A stretch of DNA of 64,000 bases from positions 790,932 to 854,931 of the forward strand of contig DIYP01000007.1 in NCBI GenBank assembly GCA_002427735.1, read 5' to 3'. The translations under genes were made by a program, and so were the position numbers. This document shows, piece after piece, positions 16,955 to 25,684 of the stretch. The notes under the pieces are model-generated. The model was given only the letters and a program-made list of their open reading frames with translations, was not told where the DNA came from and did not search any database. Position 1 is the first letter of the stretch; each line of letters begins with the position of its first letter. Source of the DNA: Flavobacteriales bacterium UBA6051. Lineage in GTDB: Bacteria; Bacteroidota; Bacteroidia; Flavobacteriales_D; Crocinitomicaceae.

Positions 16955-17872
16955 ATGTATTATATTCATTCCATAGCCTCTATCTCGCATCAGGATTCTT
17001 TCAATGTTTCCAATGTGTGCTCAAAACTTGAAAAGCTCGGTCAGGAAAGTGAAGTGATCGCTCCTAATTATAAGGAATATGTTCCTCCTGCTTCTCTTCG
17101 CAGATTAAGCCCGGTTCTACGGATGGGATTAACGGCATCCATCGAATGTCAAAACAATACAGAAAAAGAATTTGATGCCATCTCTGTTGGAACGGCATTA
17201 GGTTGTTTACGTGATACAGAGAAGTTTTTGGTGACTTTCCATACAGCGACTAGTGATTTTCTTTCTCCTACAGCGTTTATTCAATCAACGCATAATACAA
17301 TTGGTGGACAAATCTCGCTTGGATTGAAGAATCACGCGTATAATATGACGCATACGCAGAATAACGTATCATTCGAAGTGGCATTAATGGACGCTCTCAT
17401 GTGCATTGATGAAGGAAAGAAGCAGGTTCTTGTTGGATCAGCAGATGAACAAATTCCGTTTCTTGAATTAATGCAGCCAAATCTAATTCCTGATAATTAT
17501 CCGCTTACTTCGGGAGCATCGTTTTTTGTTATATCACCAGAAGCAAGTTCTGCGAGCGTTTGTGTTCAAGCAGTTGCCGTGCGTTTCAATCCAACTGATA
17601 AAACAGGGGAAATTGAACAGTTTCTAGCTAATCAGCAACTAACACTGAACGATATTGAATTGGCATTATATGCGGATCAATTACCTGTGGAAACAAACGA
17701 AAAAACTGAAACATTGAACTTCTTGGAGTACAGTGGTCTGCATTACAGTGCCTCTGCTTTTGCAATGCATATTGCTCATGATTCACTCAAACACTCTGAC
17801 AAGCGATATGCGTTGATCATCAATGATATGTGTTCCGATAAGCTAGGAATCACGCTGCTTTCCAAACAATGA
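16955..17872 (+). CDS. Chain-length-factor-like beta-ketoacyl synthase homologue
   Basis: A 305-residue protein resembling the N-terminal ketosynthase domain. It contains YVPPASLRRLSPVLRMGL, SVGTALGCLRDTEKFL and PTAFIQSTHNTIGGQISL. At the active-site position it reads NMTHTQNNVSFEVALMDAL instead of TACSS, so the nucleophile is lost, and the C-terminal histidine motifs are missing. This matches the CLF subunit of aryl polyene synthases. It follows its KS by two bases and is paralogous to the protein at 28454 (EPDYMEFIPKGLLRRMGRA in that copy). Its stop overlaps the next start (ATGA). Confidence 0.8.
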   Translation: MYYIHSIASISHQDSFNVSNVCSKLEKLGQESEVIAPNYKEYVPPASLRRLSPVLRMGLTASIECQNNTEKEFDAISVGTALGCLRDTEKFLVTFHTATSDFLSPTAFIQSTHNTIGGQISLGLKNHAYNMTHTQNNVSFEVALMDALMCIDEGKKQVLVGSADEQIPFLELMQPNLIPDNYPLTSGASFFVISPEASSASVCVQAVAVRFNPTDKTGEIEQFLANQQLTLNDIELALYADQLPVETNEKTETLNFLEYSGLHYSASAFAMHIAHDSLKHSDKRYALIINDMCSDKLGITLLSKQ

Positions 17873-18630
17873 AACACAGGATAAATACGCTTATCCTTGC
17901 AGTTGCCATTGCTAGCATTTCATGGTTTCTATGGGATAGTTGGCTTTTCATTCCATCTCTCATCATTGTATTGCTGATATATACAGTACTTCTTACTCTT
18001 GGCGTACTTTTTATGCAATACAATTATTTTTTAAAGTCGACCACTCGACTTAACGCAAATACTTGTCTAATTAGTTTCGACGATGGCCCAGACCCAACGA
18101 ATACTCCCAAAATCCTGGAAGTATTAGCAAAACATGATATAAAAGCTGTCTTCTTTACGATTGGCCGCAAAGTCGAAGAACAACCGGAAATCGCCAAACA
18201 AATCATTCAGGAAGGTCATTTAATTGGAAATCACTCTTATGAGCATAACAACTTTATGTCACTCTTCACCCGAAAGAAACTAAGAGATGATATTGGTAAA
18301 GCGCAATTGACGCTGAAAAACGTTACAGGAATTGACACTCCTTACTTTCGACCACCAATTGGTTATACAAATCCCAGATATGCCAGTGTACTTGGCGAGC
18401 TGAAAATGAAATGTGTTGGTTGGACATTAAGAAGTTACGACACAGTCATTAAAGATGCTGAAAAGCTCAAGAAAAGACTGAACACACTCATTAAGCCTGG
18501 AAATATCATATTGCTTCATGATAATTTAGATATTACCGCAGCCGTGCTAGATGACTTTATCCAGCAGGCTAAAGCGAATGGTATTATATTTGCTTCATCC
18601 GCTGATATTAAAAAAATACTAGATGCGTAA
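17869..18630 (+). CDS. Polysaccharide deacetylase family protein (NodB homology), membrane-anchored
   Basis: A 253-residue protein with two N-terminal hydrophobic segments (about 7-22 and 27-50) and then a NodB domain. Visible motifs are SFDDGPDP (D71, D72), HSYEH (H122, H126), RPPIGYTNP and LLHDN near the C-terminus, the standard metal-binding and catalytic set. Family members deacetylate N-acetylated sugars. Its place in the middle of a pigment operon, coupled by overlaps on both sides, suggests a dedicated substrate, perhaps linked with the pigment's anchoring, but nothing in the sequence shows what it is. Confidence 0.85.
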   Translation: MKHRINTLILAVAIASISWFLWDSWLFIPSLIIVLLIYTVLLTLGVLFMQYNYFLKSTTRLNANTCLISFDDGPDPTNTPKILEVLAKHDIKAVFFTIGRKVEEQPEIAKQIIQEGHLIGNHSYEHNNFMSLFTRKKLRDDIGKAQLTLKNVTGIDTPYFRPPIGYTNPRYASVLGELKMKCVGWTLRSYDTVIKDAEKLKKRLNTLIKPGNIILLHDNLDITAAVLDDFIQQAKANGIIFASSADIKKILDA

Positions 18631-19246
18631 TTTCATTAGTATACTGTTTATATGCGTTGCATTCGGTGCGTCGGCTCAGTCATTCACAAAAGTGGAAAAC
18701 AAAAATGCTGTAAAAAACAAAATCAATTCGAAAGCCAAGAGCACCAGTTCAATTGCTGCAAATTTCAAAGAAGTTCTTTATTCGAGCATGTTCAATATGC
18801 CGAAAAAGGGCAGTGGTATTTTAAGGTTCAAGAAAGATGACAAAATACGTTGGGAACATAAAACTCCGAAAAAAGAAATTGTTTTAATCAGTGGATCAAA
18901 GGTCCGTCTGTATCAAGATGGAAAAGAAGTCAAAAGTGTGACATCTAATCAAGTAGTAAAAAGAGTGCAATCGCTTATGGTACAACTTTTCAATGGCGAT
19001 TTCTTAAACGAAAAAGAGTTCACCGTAGGCTATTATCAAAACACAAATACGTATAAATTGTATTTAAAACCGAAGAATGCACGTTTAGCGCGGTATATTA
19101 AAACGATTGAGATGTATTTCGGTAAAAAAACACTTACTTTGGACAAAATGGTGATGGTCGAAAAGAACTCAGATAAAGTGGTCTATTCTTTCTCTTCCGT
19201 CAAGTTAAATGGTCAAATACCAGATTCCAACTTTACACAATTCTGA
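18623..19246 (+). CDS. LolA-like outer-membrane lipoprotein carrier protein
   Basis: A 207-residue secreted protein: the signal peptide runs about 1-19, ending ASAQ. The LolA-type concave beta-sheet follows, with the FNMPKKGSGILRFKKDDKIRWEH segment split around residue 60 and LISGSKVRLYQDGK. LolA-like proteins ferry hydrophobic molecules across the periplasm. Together with the MMPL exporter this is the usual aryl polyene export pair and would carry the pigment or a lipid intermediate to the outer membrane. It overlaps the deacetylase by eight bases and shares one base with the dehydratase start. Confidence 0.85.
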   Translation: MRNFISILFICVAFGASAQSFTKVENKNAVKNKINSKAKSTSSIAANFKEVLYSSMFNMPKKGSGILRFKKDDKIRWEHKTPKKEIVLISGSKVRLYQDGKEVKSVTSNQVVKRVQSLMVQLFNGDFLNEKEFTVGYYQNTNTYKLYLKPKNARLARYIKTIEMYFGKKTLTLDKMVMVEKNSDKVVYSFSSVKLNGQIPDSNFTQF

Positions 19247-19617
19247 TGCTTTTTAAAGATAATTTTTATACAATAACTGCCCATTCACCTTCTGAATCTG
19301 GACACTCTTTTGGTATTGAACTCAATGCTGCACACTCCATCTTTGAAGGCCATTTCCCCAACAATCCAGTAACTCCAGGAGTTGTACAAATGGAAATTGT
19401 AAAAGAACTTTTGTGTGAAGCAACAGGTCGAAATCTAGCGTTAAAGAAAATGGGGAACTGTAAGTTCCTAGCTATTCTTAACCCTGCTACAGATGCTGGT
19501 GTAAATATTGATCTTAAGATTACTGAAGGTGAGGACAATGAAATTAAAGCTTCAGCAGTCATTAAGAATGACAATGCCGTTTACTTAAAAATGAGTGCTA
19601 GTTATTTCCCTCAGTAG
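19246..19617 (+). CDS. 3-hydroxyacyl-ACP dehydratase, FabZ-like hotdog with intact catalytic motif
   Basis: A 123-residue hotdog protein with the active motif FEGHFPNNPVTPGVVQMEI, containing the histidine and the PGV turn, with a glutamate in place (MEIVKELL). It would remove water from 3-hydroxyacyl-ACP to give the trans double bonds of the polyene. The first hotdog protein at 13007 lacks the histidine, so the two may form one enzyme, as described for aryl polyene dehydratases. It is the last gene of the 8385-19617 run and overlaps the convergent GT2 gene by 20 bases. Confidence 0.83.
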   Translation: MLFKDNFYTITAHSPSESGHSFGIELNAAHSIFEGHFPNNPVTPGVVQMEIVKELLCEATGRNLALKKMGNCKFLAILNPATDAGVNIDLKITEGEDNEIKASAVIKNDNAVYLKMSASYFPQ

Positions 19618-20773
19618 GCAAATTCTCTGGTTCCTTTCTAAATAGTTTCAGTAATATAAAACTGAGCGAAAAGACGGCGATGAATGCGGAAATTGCCAGC
19701 AGAATAGCGCCAATCATATACTGATACAGGTTATTTCCTATGTCCTCCAGGGTAAATGAGAAGATGGCTGAATGATCTATTTCACCATCGACAAATTGCT
19801 GTCCCAATAGCAAACTTGCGTAAATAATAATGGGAATCATCGGAGGTATTGAAATATTCGCAGCAGCTATGAACAAGACTTTATTAAGTCTAAAAAGAAT
19901 TGCGAGCGGAATTCCAACAAGTAATTGAAAGCCCCAGATAGGAACGATGCCCATAAATGCACCAAATCCAAGTGATACGGCTTTGCGCATATTTGATTCC
20001 TTTGGCTTAATCGTTTCCTGCTTGATTAATCTTAGCGTATCCATAGAAAACATCTTTCTCGGATAGTAGTACAATAGCGCACCAATTACCAAAACGGAAT
20101 TTAGGACACTGATTCTGAAAAAATCTCTTGCAGGCCTAAAATGAGATACACGCTCTTCCATGTCGTATTTCACTCTTACAGGAACAGGAAAAAACCGAAC
20201 TCGTTTCCATGCCAATCGCACAATAACTTCTATTTCAAACTCAAACTTCTTAGTAAAAAAACGCATCCTGCGCATCGGCTTTAAAGGATAAATCCTATAC
20301 CCCGTTTGCGTATCGGGCAAAGAAATCCAAGTTTCTAATTTGAACCAAAAGTTAGAAAACTTGTTGCCAAAAGAGCTTTTACCTGGAACCCCCTCCTGCT
20401 CCATGTTTCGCGACCCCATTATTACGGAATTCGGAAACTCTCTTGCCTTTTCTACCAATAGTGGAATATCTTCTGGAAAGTGCTGACCGTCAGAATCAAT
20501 CGTTACAGCATGATCAAACCCAAGTTCAATAGCCTTTCTTAATCCTTTCCTCAGAGAAAAACCTTTTCCTTGATTTTGTCCATTCTCTAAAAGGACTATT
20601 CTATCTTTAAAATCTGCAAGTAATTGCGGAGTAGTATCTGTACATCCGTCATCCACGACAATCACAGTTGCTTCATTCCCAACAACCTCTAAAATTCGCT
20701 CTAGAACACCAATAACTGTCCTTTCGTTATTGTAAGTTGGCATTAAGATACAAGCGTTGATATCAGACAACAT
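19598..20773 (-). CDS. GT2 glycosyltransferase fused to a DUF2062 membrane domain
   Basis: A 391-residue protein. Residues about 5-225 are a GT-A family 2 glycosyltransferase with ILMPTYNNERTV, VVDDGCTDTTP and TIDSDGQHFPED (a DxD-type motif), resembling polyprenyl-phosphate glycosyltransferases. Residues about 255-391 hold the DUF2062 domain with several hydrophobic segments. It is convergent with the ketosynthase operon and divergent from the next gene, so it is its own transcription unit. It may glycosylate a lipid carrier or the pigment; the acceptor is unknown. Confidence 0.82.
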   Translation of the reverse strand: MLSDINACILMPTYNNERTVIGVLERILEVVGNEATVIVVDDGCTDTTPQLLADFKDRIVLLENGQNQGKGFSLRKGLRKAIELGFDHAVTIDSDGQHFPEDIPLLVEKAREFPNSVIMGSRNMEQEGVPGKSSFGNKFSNFWFKLETWISLPDTQTGYRIYPLKPMRRMRFFTKKFEFEIEVIVRLAWKRVRFFPVPVRVKYDMEERVSHFRPARDFFRISVLNSVLVIGALLYYYPRKMFSMDTLRLIKQETIKPKESNMRKAVSLGFGAFMGIVPIWGFQLLVGIPLAILFRLNKVLFIAAANISIPPMIPIIIYASLLLGQQFVDGEIDHSAIFSFTLEDIGNNLYQYMIGAILLAISAFIAVFSLSFILLKLFRKEPENLPTEGNN

Positions 20774-20791
20774 TCAACTATGAGTTTCGTA

Positions 20792-20799
20792 CAAAATTA
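20792..20799 (-). promoter_or_regulatory. Candidate -7 box for the GT2-DUF2062 gene
   Basis: Minus-strand TAATTTTG matches TAnnTTTG and lies about 20 bases upstream of the ATG at 20773. Confidence 0.4.
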
Positions 20800-20850
20800 G
20801 AAGAATTGTTTGTACCCCGTTCGGTCACTTTAGATAGTTCTTTTGATCGA

Positions 20851-20883
20851 TTGAAAAAACTTGGCAAAATGATTGTAAGTTTG
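20851..20883 (+). promoter_or_regulatory. Candidate promoter of the darA region
   Basis: TTG at 20851-20853 and TAAGTTTG at 20876-20883 are separated by 22 bases, close to the Bacteroidota -33/-7 arrangement. The first gene begins at 20904. Confidence 0.5.
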
Positions 20884-20903
20884 TGGAAAACACAAAATAG
20901 AAA

Positions 20904-21377
20904 ATGGTAAAATCATTCTCAGTTCTTCTTGTAGTTTTAGGAATCGCAAGCACGACTCTTATTGATAAGTTTAGCTTTTACAAAGCATTTCAATCCAATT
21001 CTCAGGAAAAAATAGAATCAAAGTTGTCGGGATTGGCAAAAGTGAGGCAATCCAATAGTCGCGATGCATACATTGGAGCGCTTACCATGAAACATTCACA
21101 GTTTGAAGCAACATCAAAAGAAAAAATTGCGGTATTCAAAGAAGGACGAAATCTTTTGGAAACTGCCATAAAGAAAGATCCAAAAAATGCTGAATATCGA
21201 TTCCTCCGCTTTGCAATTCAGGAAAATGCACCGAAAATTTTGAAGTATAAAATGAACATGGAAGAAGACAAAAACATGATCATTAGCAATTATAAATCCC
21301 TCGACCCTACTCTGAGGAAGATCATCAAAGAATATGCGAAACAATCAGCTAACCTGCCAAGTGAACGTTTAAAATAG
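20904..21377 (+). CDS. Small secreted or anchored hypothetical protein upstream of darA
   Basis: A 157-residue protein with a hydrophobic N-terminus (VKSFSVLLVVLGIASTTLI) that could be a signal peptide or anchor. A lysine-rich helical region follows, including LLETAIKKDPKNAEYRFLRFAIQE, which reads like one tetratricopeptide-type unit. I do not recognise a named family. It lies 10 bases before darA and shares its promoter, so a role in the dialkylresorcinol branch is likely by association only. Confidence 0.65.
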   Translation: MVKSFSVLLVVLGIASTTLIDKFSFYKAFQSNSQEKIESKLSGLAKVRQSNSRDAYIGALTMKHSQFEATSKEKIAVFKEGRNLLETAIKKDPKNAEYRFLRFAIQENAPKILKYKMNMEEDKNMIISNYKSLDPTLRKIIKEYAKQSANLPSERLK

Positions 21378-21387
21378 TTCTATACTG

Positions 21388-22308
21388 ATGAAAAAAATAC
21401 TCTGCATCAATTATTCGCAATCGGGACAGCTTCACGAAATTATGGACAACGTTGTCTCACCTCTTCAAGAATATGAGATAGACCGAATAAAAATTGAACC
21501 GAAAGAAGGGTTTGACTTTCCCTGGAAAACCAATAACTTCTATGACCCGATGCCAGAAACTGTTCTGGAAGAACCCAATGAACTGAAACCTATTGAATTT
21601 AAAGAGGAAAAATATGACCTCATCCTTTTGGGGTATCAACCATGGTTCCTTTCTCCTTCAATGCCCGCGGCGGCATTGTTACAAAATGAAGAATTTAAGA
21701 AACGTGTTAACGGAACTCCAGTTGTAACAGTCATTGGAGCTAGAAATATGTGGTTAAATGCTCAAAAAAGCGTGGTAGACCATATTAAAGACGCTGGCGG
21801 AAAAATGGTTGGAAACATTGCCTTTGTGGATCGGGCCCAAAATTGGTTGAGTGCCATTAGTATTGTTCATTGGATGATGACAGGTAAGAAAACTCGGAAA
21901 TGGGGAATTTTCCCGCTTCCAGGCGTTTCCCAAGATGACATTGAAGGAAGTTCGAAATTTGGTAAGCTTCTATCAACGTGCTTAAAAGAAGATGATTTCA
22001 GTGATTATCAAAATCAAGTTATTGCCAACGATGGCCTTCGCATAAAAACCACCATCCTGTTTATTGAAGGTCGCGCAAAAAAAATCTTTTATATCTGGGC
22101 AAAAGGGATCAAAAAGAAAGAAGAGCAAGGGAAGAATCGCAAGTTCTGGATTCGCTTTTTTCGGTTTTATTTGAACTTCGCTTTGTTTGGTGTAGCCCCT
22201 ATTTTGTTGATTGTATACTCTATCCTTATCAGACCTTTAACTCAATCAAGCATAGCGAAAAAGAAGAGACATTTTGCCTTTCTTGGAATGACAGCGCAAA
22301 ATGCCTAA
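21388..22308 (+). CDS. darA: Dialkylresorcinol condensing enzyme DarA
   Basis: A 306-residue protein starting KKILCINYSQSGQ, a flavodoxin-like beginning, with LLGYQPWFLSPSMPAAALL and VVTVIGARNMWLNAQ. It has basic, hydrophobic C-terminal helices (FYLNFALFGVAPILLIVYS). These features and the position before a FabH-like ketosynthase identify it as DarA of the 2,5-dialkylresorcinol pathway, which is reported to form and aromatise the ring with DarB. The product is the resorcinol half of flexirubins. The C-terminal segment is probably membrane-associated. Confidence 0.88.
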   Translation: MKKILCINYSQSGQLHEIMDNVVSPLQEYEIDRIKIEPKEGFDFPWKTNNFYDPMPETVLEEPNELKPIEFKEEKYDLILLGYQPWFLSPSMPAAALLQNEEFKKRVNGTPVVTVIGARNMWLNAQKSVVDHIKDAGGKMVGNIAFVDRAQNWLSAISIVHWMMTGKKTRKWGIFPLPGVSQDDIEGSSKFGKLLSTCLKEDDFSDYQNQVIANDGLRIKTTILFIEGRAKKIFYIWAKGIKKKEEQGKNRKFWIRFFRFYLNFALFGVAPILLIVYSILIRPLTQSSIAKKKRHFAFLGMTAQNA

Positions 22309-22351
22309 AATCTTCCATGCACATTAACTAGCAAAACATTAGAAAAAAAAG

Positions 22352-22359
22352 TACTTTTG
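22352..22359 (+). promoter_or_regulatory. Candidate -7 box upstream of darB
   Basis: TACTTTTG matches TAnnTTTG and lies 23 bases before the darB ATG, within the 74-base gap after darA. It may give darB and the following genes their own transcript. Confidence 0.45.
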
Positions 22360-22382
22360 TCCCCACAAATTTTGAATCACGA

Positions 22383-23525
22383 ATGCCTGAAGTTTATATA
22401 ACAAGAACATCGCATTTCTTTCCAAACGATCCCGTTTCAAATGATGAAATGGAACAATATCTTGGTACGATTGGAGAACAAGCTTCAAAATCACGACGTA
22501 TCGTCCTGAGAAGCAATGGTATTGAAAACCGTTTTTATGCATTGGATAAGAATGGAAATCCTACACATACAAATGCAGAGATTACATCTTTAGCGATTCG
22601 TGGACTTGTTGACAATGATCCTCAAAAGCTGAAAGAAATTGAATTGTTGACATGTGGAACTTCTATCCCGGATCAAATGATGCCTTCTCATGCTGTTATG
22701 GTGCACGGATGGTTACCTGAAACTGGAAACATTGAAGTTATTTCTCCTGCTGGAAATTGCTGTTCAGGGATGCACGCATTTAAGTATGCTTATTTATCCA
22801 TGAAAGCAGGTGGTGTAAATACTGCCGTATCTGCTGGTTCTGAACGATTATCTCGCATGCTACATGCAGATCATTTTGAAATTGAGTACAAAAAAATGCA
22901 GGAATTGGAGAACAATCCAAATCTTGCGTTTGAAAAAGATTTTCTTCGTTGGATGCTATCTGATGGTGCTGGTGCATTTTTGATGCAAACGGAAAAACCT
23001 GATGACGGTATTTCACTTAGAGTCGAATGGGTTGAAGGAAACTCCTTTGCCAATGAAGTAGAAACATGTATGTACATGGCCAATGATAAATTGGAAGATG
23101 GTACCATGAAAAGCTTTATGGACTACTCTCAGCAAGAATTGTTGGAAAAGTCTATTTTGAGCGTCAAGCAGGATGTACGCTTGCTAGGTGACAATATTGT
23201 TCGACTTGGAATCAAAGCATTACAATCATCTGTTGAGAAACATAATCTGGATTTAACAGGAGTCAAGTACTTCCTTCCTCACCTATCTAGTTTCTTTTTC
23301 AGAGATAAAATAGACGTTGCATTTAGAGAGCATAACATCGACTTGCCACTTGAGAAATGGTACACCAACCTTAATGAAGTGGGAAATATCGGAGCTGGTT
23401 CTGTATATGTCATGATTGATGAGCTTATCAAAAGTGGAAAACTCGAAAAGGGTGACCAAATTTTGATGATGGTTCCTGAAAGTGCGCGATTCTCATATGT
23501 TTATTCGCTTCTAACGGTTTGCTAG
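22383..23525 (+). CDS. darB: Dialkylresorcinol-forming ketosynthase DarB (FabH-like)
   Basis: A 380-residue thiolase-fold enzyme of the KAS III type. It has the active cysteine in SPAGNCCSGMHAF (C127 most likely), a histidine in YFLPHLSSFF and the GNIGAGSVY loop near the C-terminus, the FabH Cys-His-Asn set. DarB condenses two acyl chains into a cyclohexanedione that is then oxidised to the dialkylresorcinol. It follows darA, the typical gene order in flexirubin clusters. The neighbouring genes to its right are spaced by one base or less. Confidence 0.88.
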   Translation: MPEVYITRTSHFFPNDPVSNDEMEQYLGTIGEQASKSRRIVLRSNGIENRFYALDKNGNPTHTNAEITSLAIRGLVDNDPQKLKEIELLTCGTSIPDQMMPSHAVMVHGWLPETGNIEVISPAGNCCSGMHAFKYAYLSMKAGGVNTAVSAGSERLSRMLHADHFEIEYKKMQELENNPNLAFEKDFLRWMLSDGAGAFLMQTEKPDDGISLRVEWVEGNSFANEVETCMYMANDKLEDGTMKSFMDYSQQELLEKSILSVKQDVRLLGDNIVRLGIKALQSSVEKHNLDLTGVKYFLPHLSSFFFRDKIDVAFREHNIDLPLEKWYTNLNEVGNIGAGSVYVMIDELIKSGKLEKGDQILMMVPESARFSYVYSLLTVC

Positions 23526-23526
23526 C

Positions 23527-23925
23527 ATGAAAAAGAAAGAACTTCCTCAAGATGATAGTCCCTTGGAAAATTTCACGCGGGAAGTTTGTTATGTCAAGAA
23601 CGAAGACGGAAAGTACGAAAAAGGCCTGAGCAGTGGTTGGGAAGTGAAGACTGTTGCACTTGAGAATGCTTGGGAGGAAATTGAGCGACGTACTGAAGAA
23701 GCAAAACAAAAAGTATTGAATGGTGAGGCAAGCCCTGTGCTGTATTACCTTGAACTAAAATTAATGGATCTTCCTGTTTTAGTTGGGTATACAGGGTTTA
23801 GACGATGGCAGATTAAACGTCACATGAAGCCTGCTGTATTCAACAAGTTAAGTGACAAAAAACTACAGCGATACGCAGATGTATTCGAAGTAACGCTGGA
23901 AGACTTTAAGAATTTCAACATTTAA
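23527..23925 (+). CDS. Conserved hypothetical protein of the flexirubin cluster
   Basis: A soluble 132-residue protein with many charged residues and no signal peptide; I cannot assign a family. Its C-terminal half (VLVGYTGFRRWQIKRHMKP, then KLSDKKLQRYADVFEVTLEDF) looks like a helix-turn-helix-like helical domain. It starts one base after the darB stop and abuts the BtrH-like gene, so it is almost certainly co-translated with them and may act in the same step. Confidence 0.7.
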   Translation: MKKKELPQDDSPLENFTREVCYVKNEDGKYEKGLSSGWEVKTVALENAWEEIERRTEEAKQKVLNGEASPVLYYLELKLMDLPVLVGYTGFRRWQIKRHMKPAVFNKLSDKKLQRYADVFEVTLEDFKNFNI

Positions 23926-24936
23926 GTGAGCGATTTTAAACACATACAAACGGCTCATTGTGAGAATGGGGTTACTGTTAATTTATTGCAGCAACAAGGC
24001 CTTGATTTTTTGAACGAGCCACTTGCCTTTGGTATTGGATCCGGATTGTTTTACATCCATATTCCATTTTTGAAAGTAAACGGTGGCCCGGGTATATCTT
24101 TTCGATCGATGCCGGGAGCTATATTCAAACGAACATGTAAAGCGCTCGATGTAAAAGTAGAGCGGAAAAAGTTCAAATCAAGAGAAGCCGCCAAGCGTTA
24201 TTTAGATCAAAAAGTAGATGAAGGAATCCCCGTTGGATGTCAAGTAGGTGTATTCCACTTAATGTACTTCCCAAAGGAGTATCGCTTTCATTTCAACGCA
24301 CACAATTTGATCGTTTTTGGTCGTGAAGGTGATGAATACCTGGTAAGTGATCCTGTAATGGAAACCACTACGCGATTGTCAGCAAAAGACATGGAAAAAG
24401 TGCGCTTTGCCAAAGGAGCGTTGGCACCAAATGGTCATGTGTACTATCCTGTTCAGGCCGGACAAATTACTGAAGAGAAATTGCGTCAGGGAATCATCAC
24501 GGGAATCAATCGCAATGTGCGCGACATGCTTCGTATCCCTACTCGATTTGCTGGAGTTCGCGGCATTAATCATACTGCTGGTAAAGTGCGTAAGTGGAGA
24601 GCTCAGCATGGTGAACGAAAAGCAGGACTATTCCTAGGGCAGATTGTCCGAATGCAAGAAGAAATTGGAACTGGTGGTGGCGGTTTTCGCTTTATCTATG
24701 CCGCATTTCTTGAACAGGCGAGTGAAATATTCGGAAATGACAAGTTGATCGGAATTTCAGAGCAATTCACAAAGTCAGGAGATCTCTGGAGAGATAGCGC
24801 ACTTCAAATGGCTGGAATTTATAAGGGGCGCATTACTGATCAAAAGCATTTTGAAGAATGTGCAGATATCATGAATGAAATTTCTGCATTGGAAAAGCAA
24901 GCCTTTAAAGATTTATCCAAAATTAAGCTTGGCTAG
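23926..24936 (+). CDS. BtrH-like acyltransferase (papain-fold N-terminal domain)
   Basis: A 336-residue protein starting at GTG 23926, directly after the previous stop. The N-terminal part resembles the BtrH domain: H11-C12 in TAHCENGVTVNLL, H126 in FNAHNLIVFG and D142 in YLVSDP form a plausible Cys-His-Asp triad of the C39/papain type. BtrH transfers an acyl group from an ACP to a small-molecule acceptor in butirosin biosynthesis. The C-terminal half (about 180-336) is helical, like the DUF4872 part of these proteins. Beside darA/darB, it is a good candidate for joining the ACP-bound polyene to the resorcinol hydroxyl; this is inference. Confidence 0.78.
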   Translation: MSDFKHIQTAHCENGVTVNLLQQQGLDFLNEPLAFGIGSGLFYIHIPFLKVNGGPGISFRSMPGAIFKRTCKALDVKVERKKFKSREAAKRYLDQKVDEGIPVGCQVGVFHLMYFPKEYRFHFNAHNLIVFGREGDEYLVSDPVMETTTRLSAKDMEKVRFAKGALAPNGHVYYPVQAGQITEEKLRQGIITGINRNVRDMLRIPTRFAGVRGINHTAGKVRKWRAQHGERKAGLFLGQIVRMQEEIGTGGGGFRFIYAAFLEQASEIFGNDKLIGISEQFTKSGDLWRDSALQMAGIYKGRITDQKHFEECADIMNEISALEKQAFKDLSKIKLG

Positions 24937-24937
24937 C

Positions 24938-25684
24938 ATGGCGGCCATTGTTGAGATACAAAATCTTTCGAAGCAATATTCGGGTGCTTCGGAATACAGT
25001 CTTGACAACGTTTCTTTTCAAATTAAAAGAGGTGACAAACTCGGGATTTTTGGACCAAATGGTGCAGGAAAGACTACCCTTATGTCTATCCTCTGCGGGA
25101 TTATTTCCCCTTCAGATGGATCTGTCACTTTTAGAAATAAGAACGAGGAAAAAATTGAGCTACGCTCTATGTTGTTTAAATTAGGGTATGTACCACAGGA
25201 TTTTTCATTTTATCCTGAATTAAGCCCTTATCAAAATCTAATGTACTTTGGAGCGCTCTATGGAATTCCAAAACCCGAGCTCAAGAAAAAAATCGAAGAA
25301 TTATTGAGTGTATTGGGGCTTTCTCATGTAATGCATAAGAAAGTTGGAAAATTTTCAGGTGGCATGAAACGTCGAGTTAATCTTGCGATTGGTATAATCA
25401 ACGATCCGGAGGTTCTTTTTCTCGATGAACCTACTGTCGGCGTAGATGTGCAAAGTAAAAATGCCATCATGACATACCTTGAAGAGTTAAATCAACAAGG
25501 AACGACAATCATCTACACTTCTCATCATATGAACGAAGGCCAGGAGTTTTGTAATTGCATTGCATTGCTTGATAAAGGTTCGTTGATTGCTTTGGATACA
25601 CTTGATAACCTTTTGTCTCAACATGAGGAAAAAAGCTTGGAAGCATTGTTTTTGCGTTTAACCGGAATTGAATATCGTGATTAA
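24938..25684 (+). CDS. ABC transporter ATP-binding protein
   Basis: Best start is ATG 24938, two bases after the previous stop; the longer frame from 24875 lies inside the BtrH-like gene. The 248-residue ATPase has Walker A GPNGAGKTT (39-47), the Q-loop PQDFSFYPELS, the signature FSGGMKRR and Walker B VLFLDEPTVGVD, then an H-loop TSHHM. It energises the ABC-2 permease that overlaps its stop (TAATG). The pair probably exports a cluster intermediate or the finished pigment across the inner membrane. Confidence 0.9.
   Translation: MAAIVEIQNLSKQYSGASEYSLDNVSFQIKRGDKLGIFGPNGAGKTTLMSILCGIISPSDGSVTFRNKNEEKIELRSMLFKLGYVPQDFSFYPELSPYQNLMYFGALYGIPKPELKKKIEELLSVLGLSHVMHKKVGKFSGGMKRRVNLAIGIINDPEVLFLDEPTVGVDVQSKNAIMTYLEELNQQGTTIIYTSHHMNEGQEFCNCIALLDKGSLIALDTLDNLLSQHEEKSLEALFLRLTGIEYRD

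Noticed and set aside
24875..24937. Longer N-terminus for the ABC ATPase
   Set aside because: It lies entirely in the end of the BtrH-like gene, and the ATPase domain begins at MAAIVEIQNLSKQYS from 24938.
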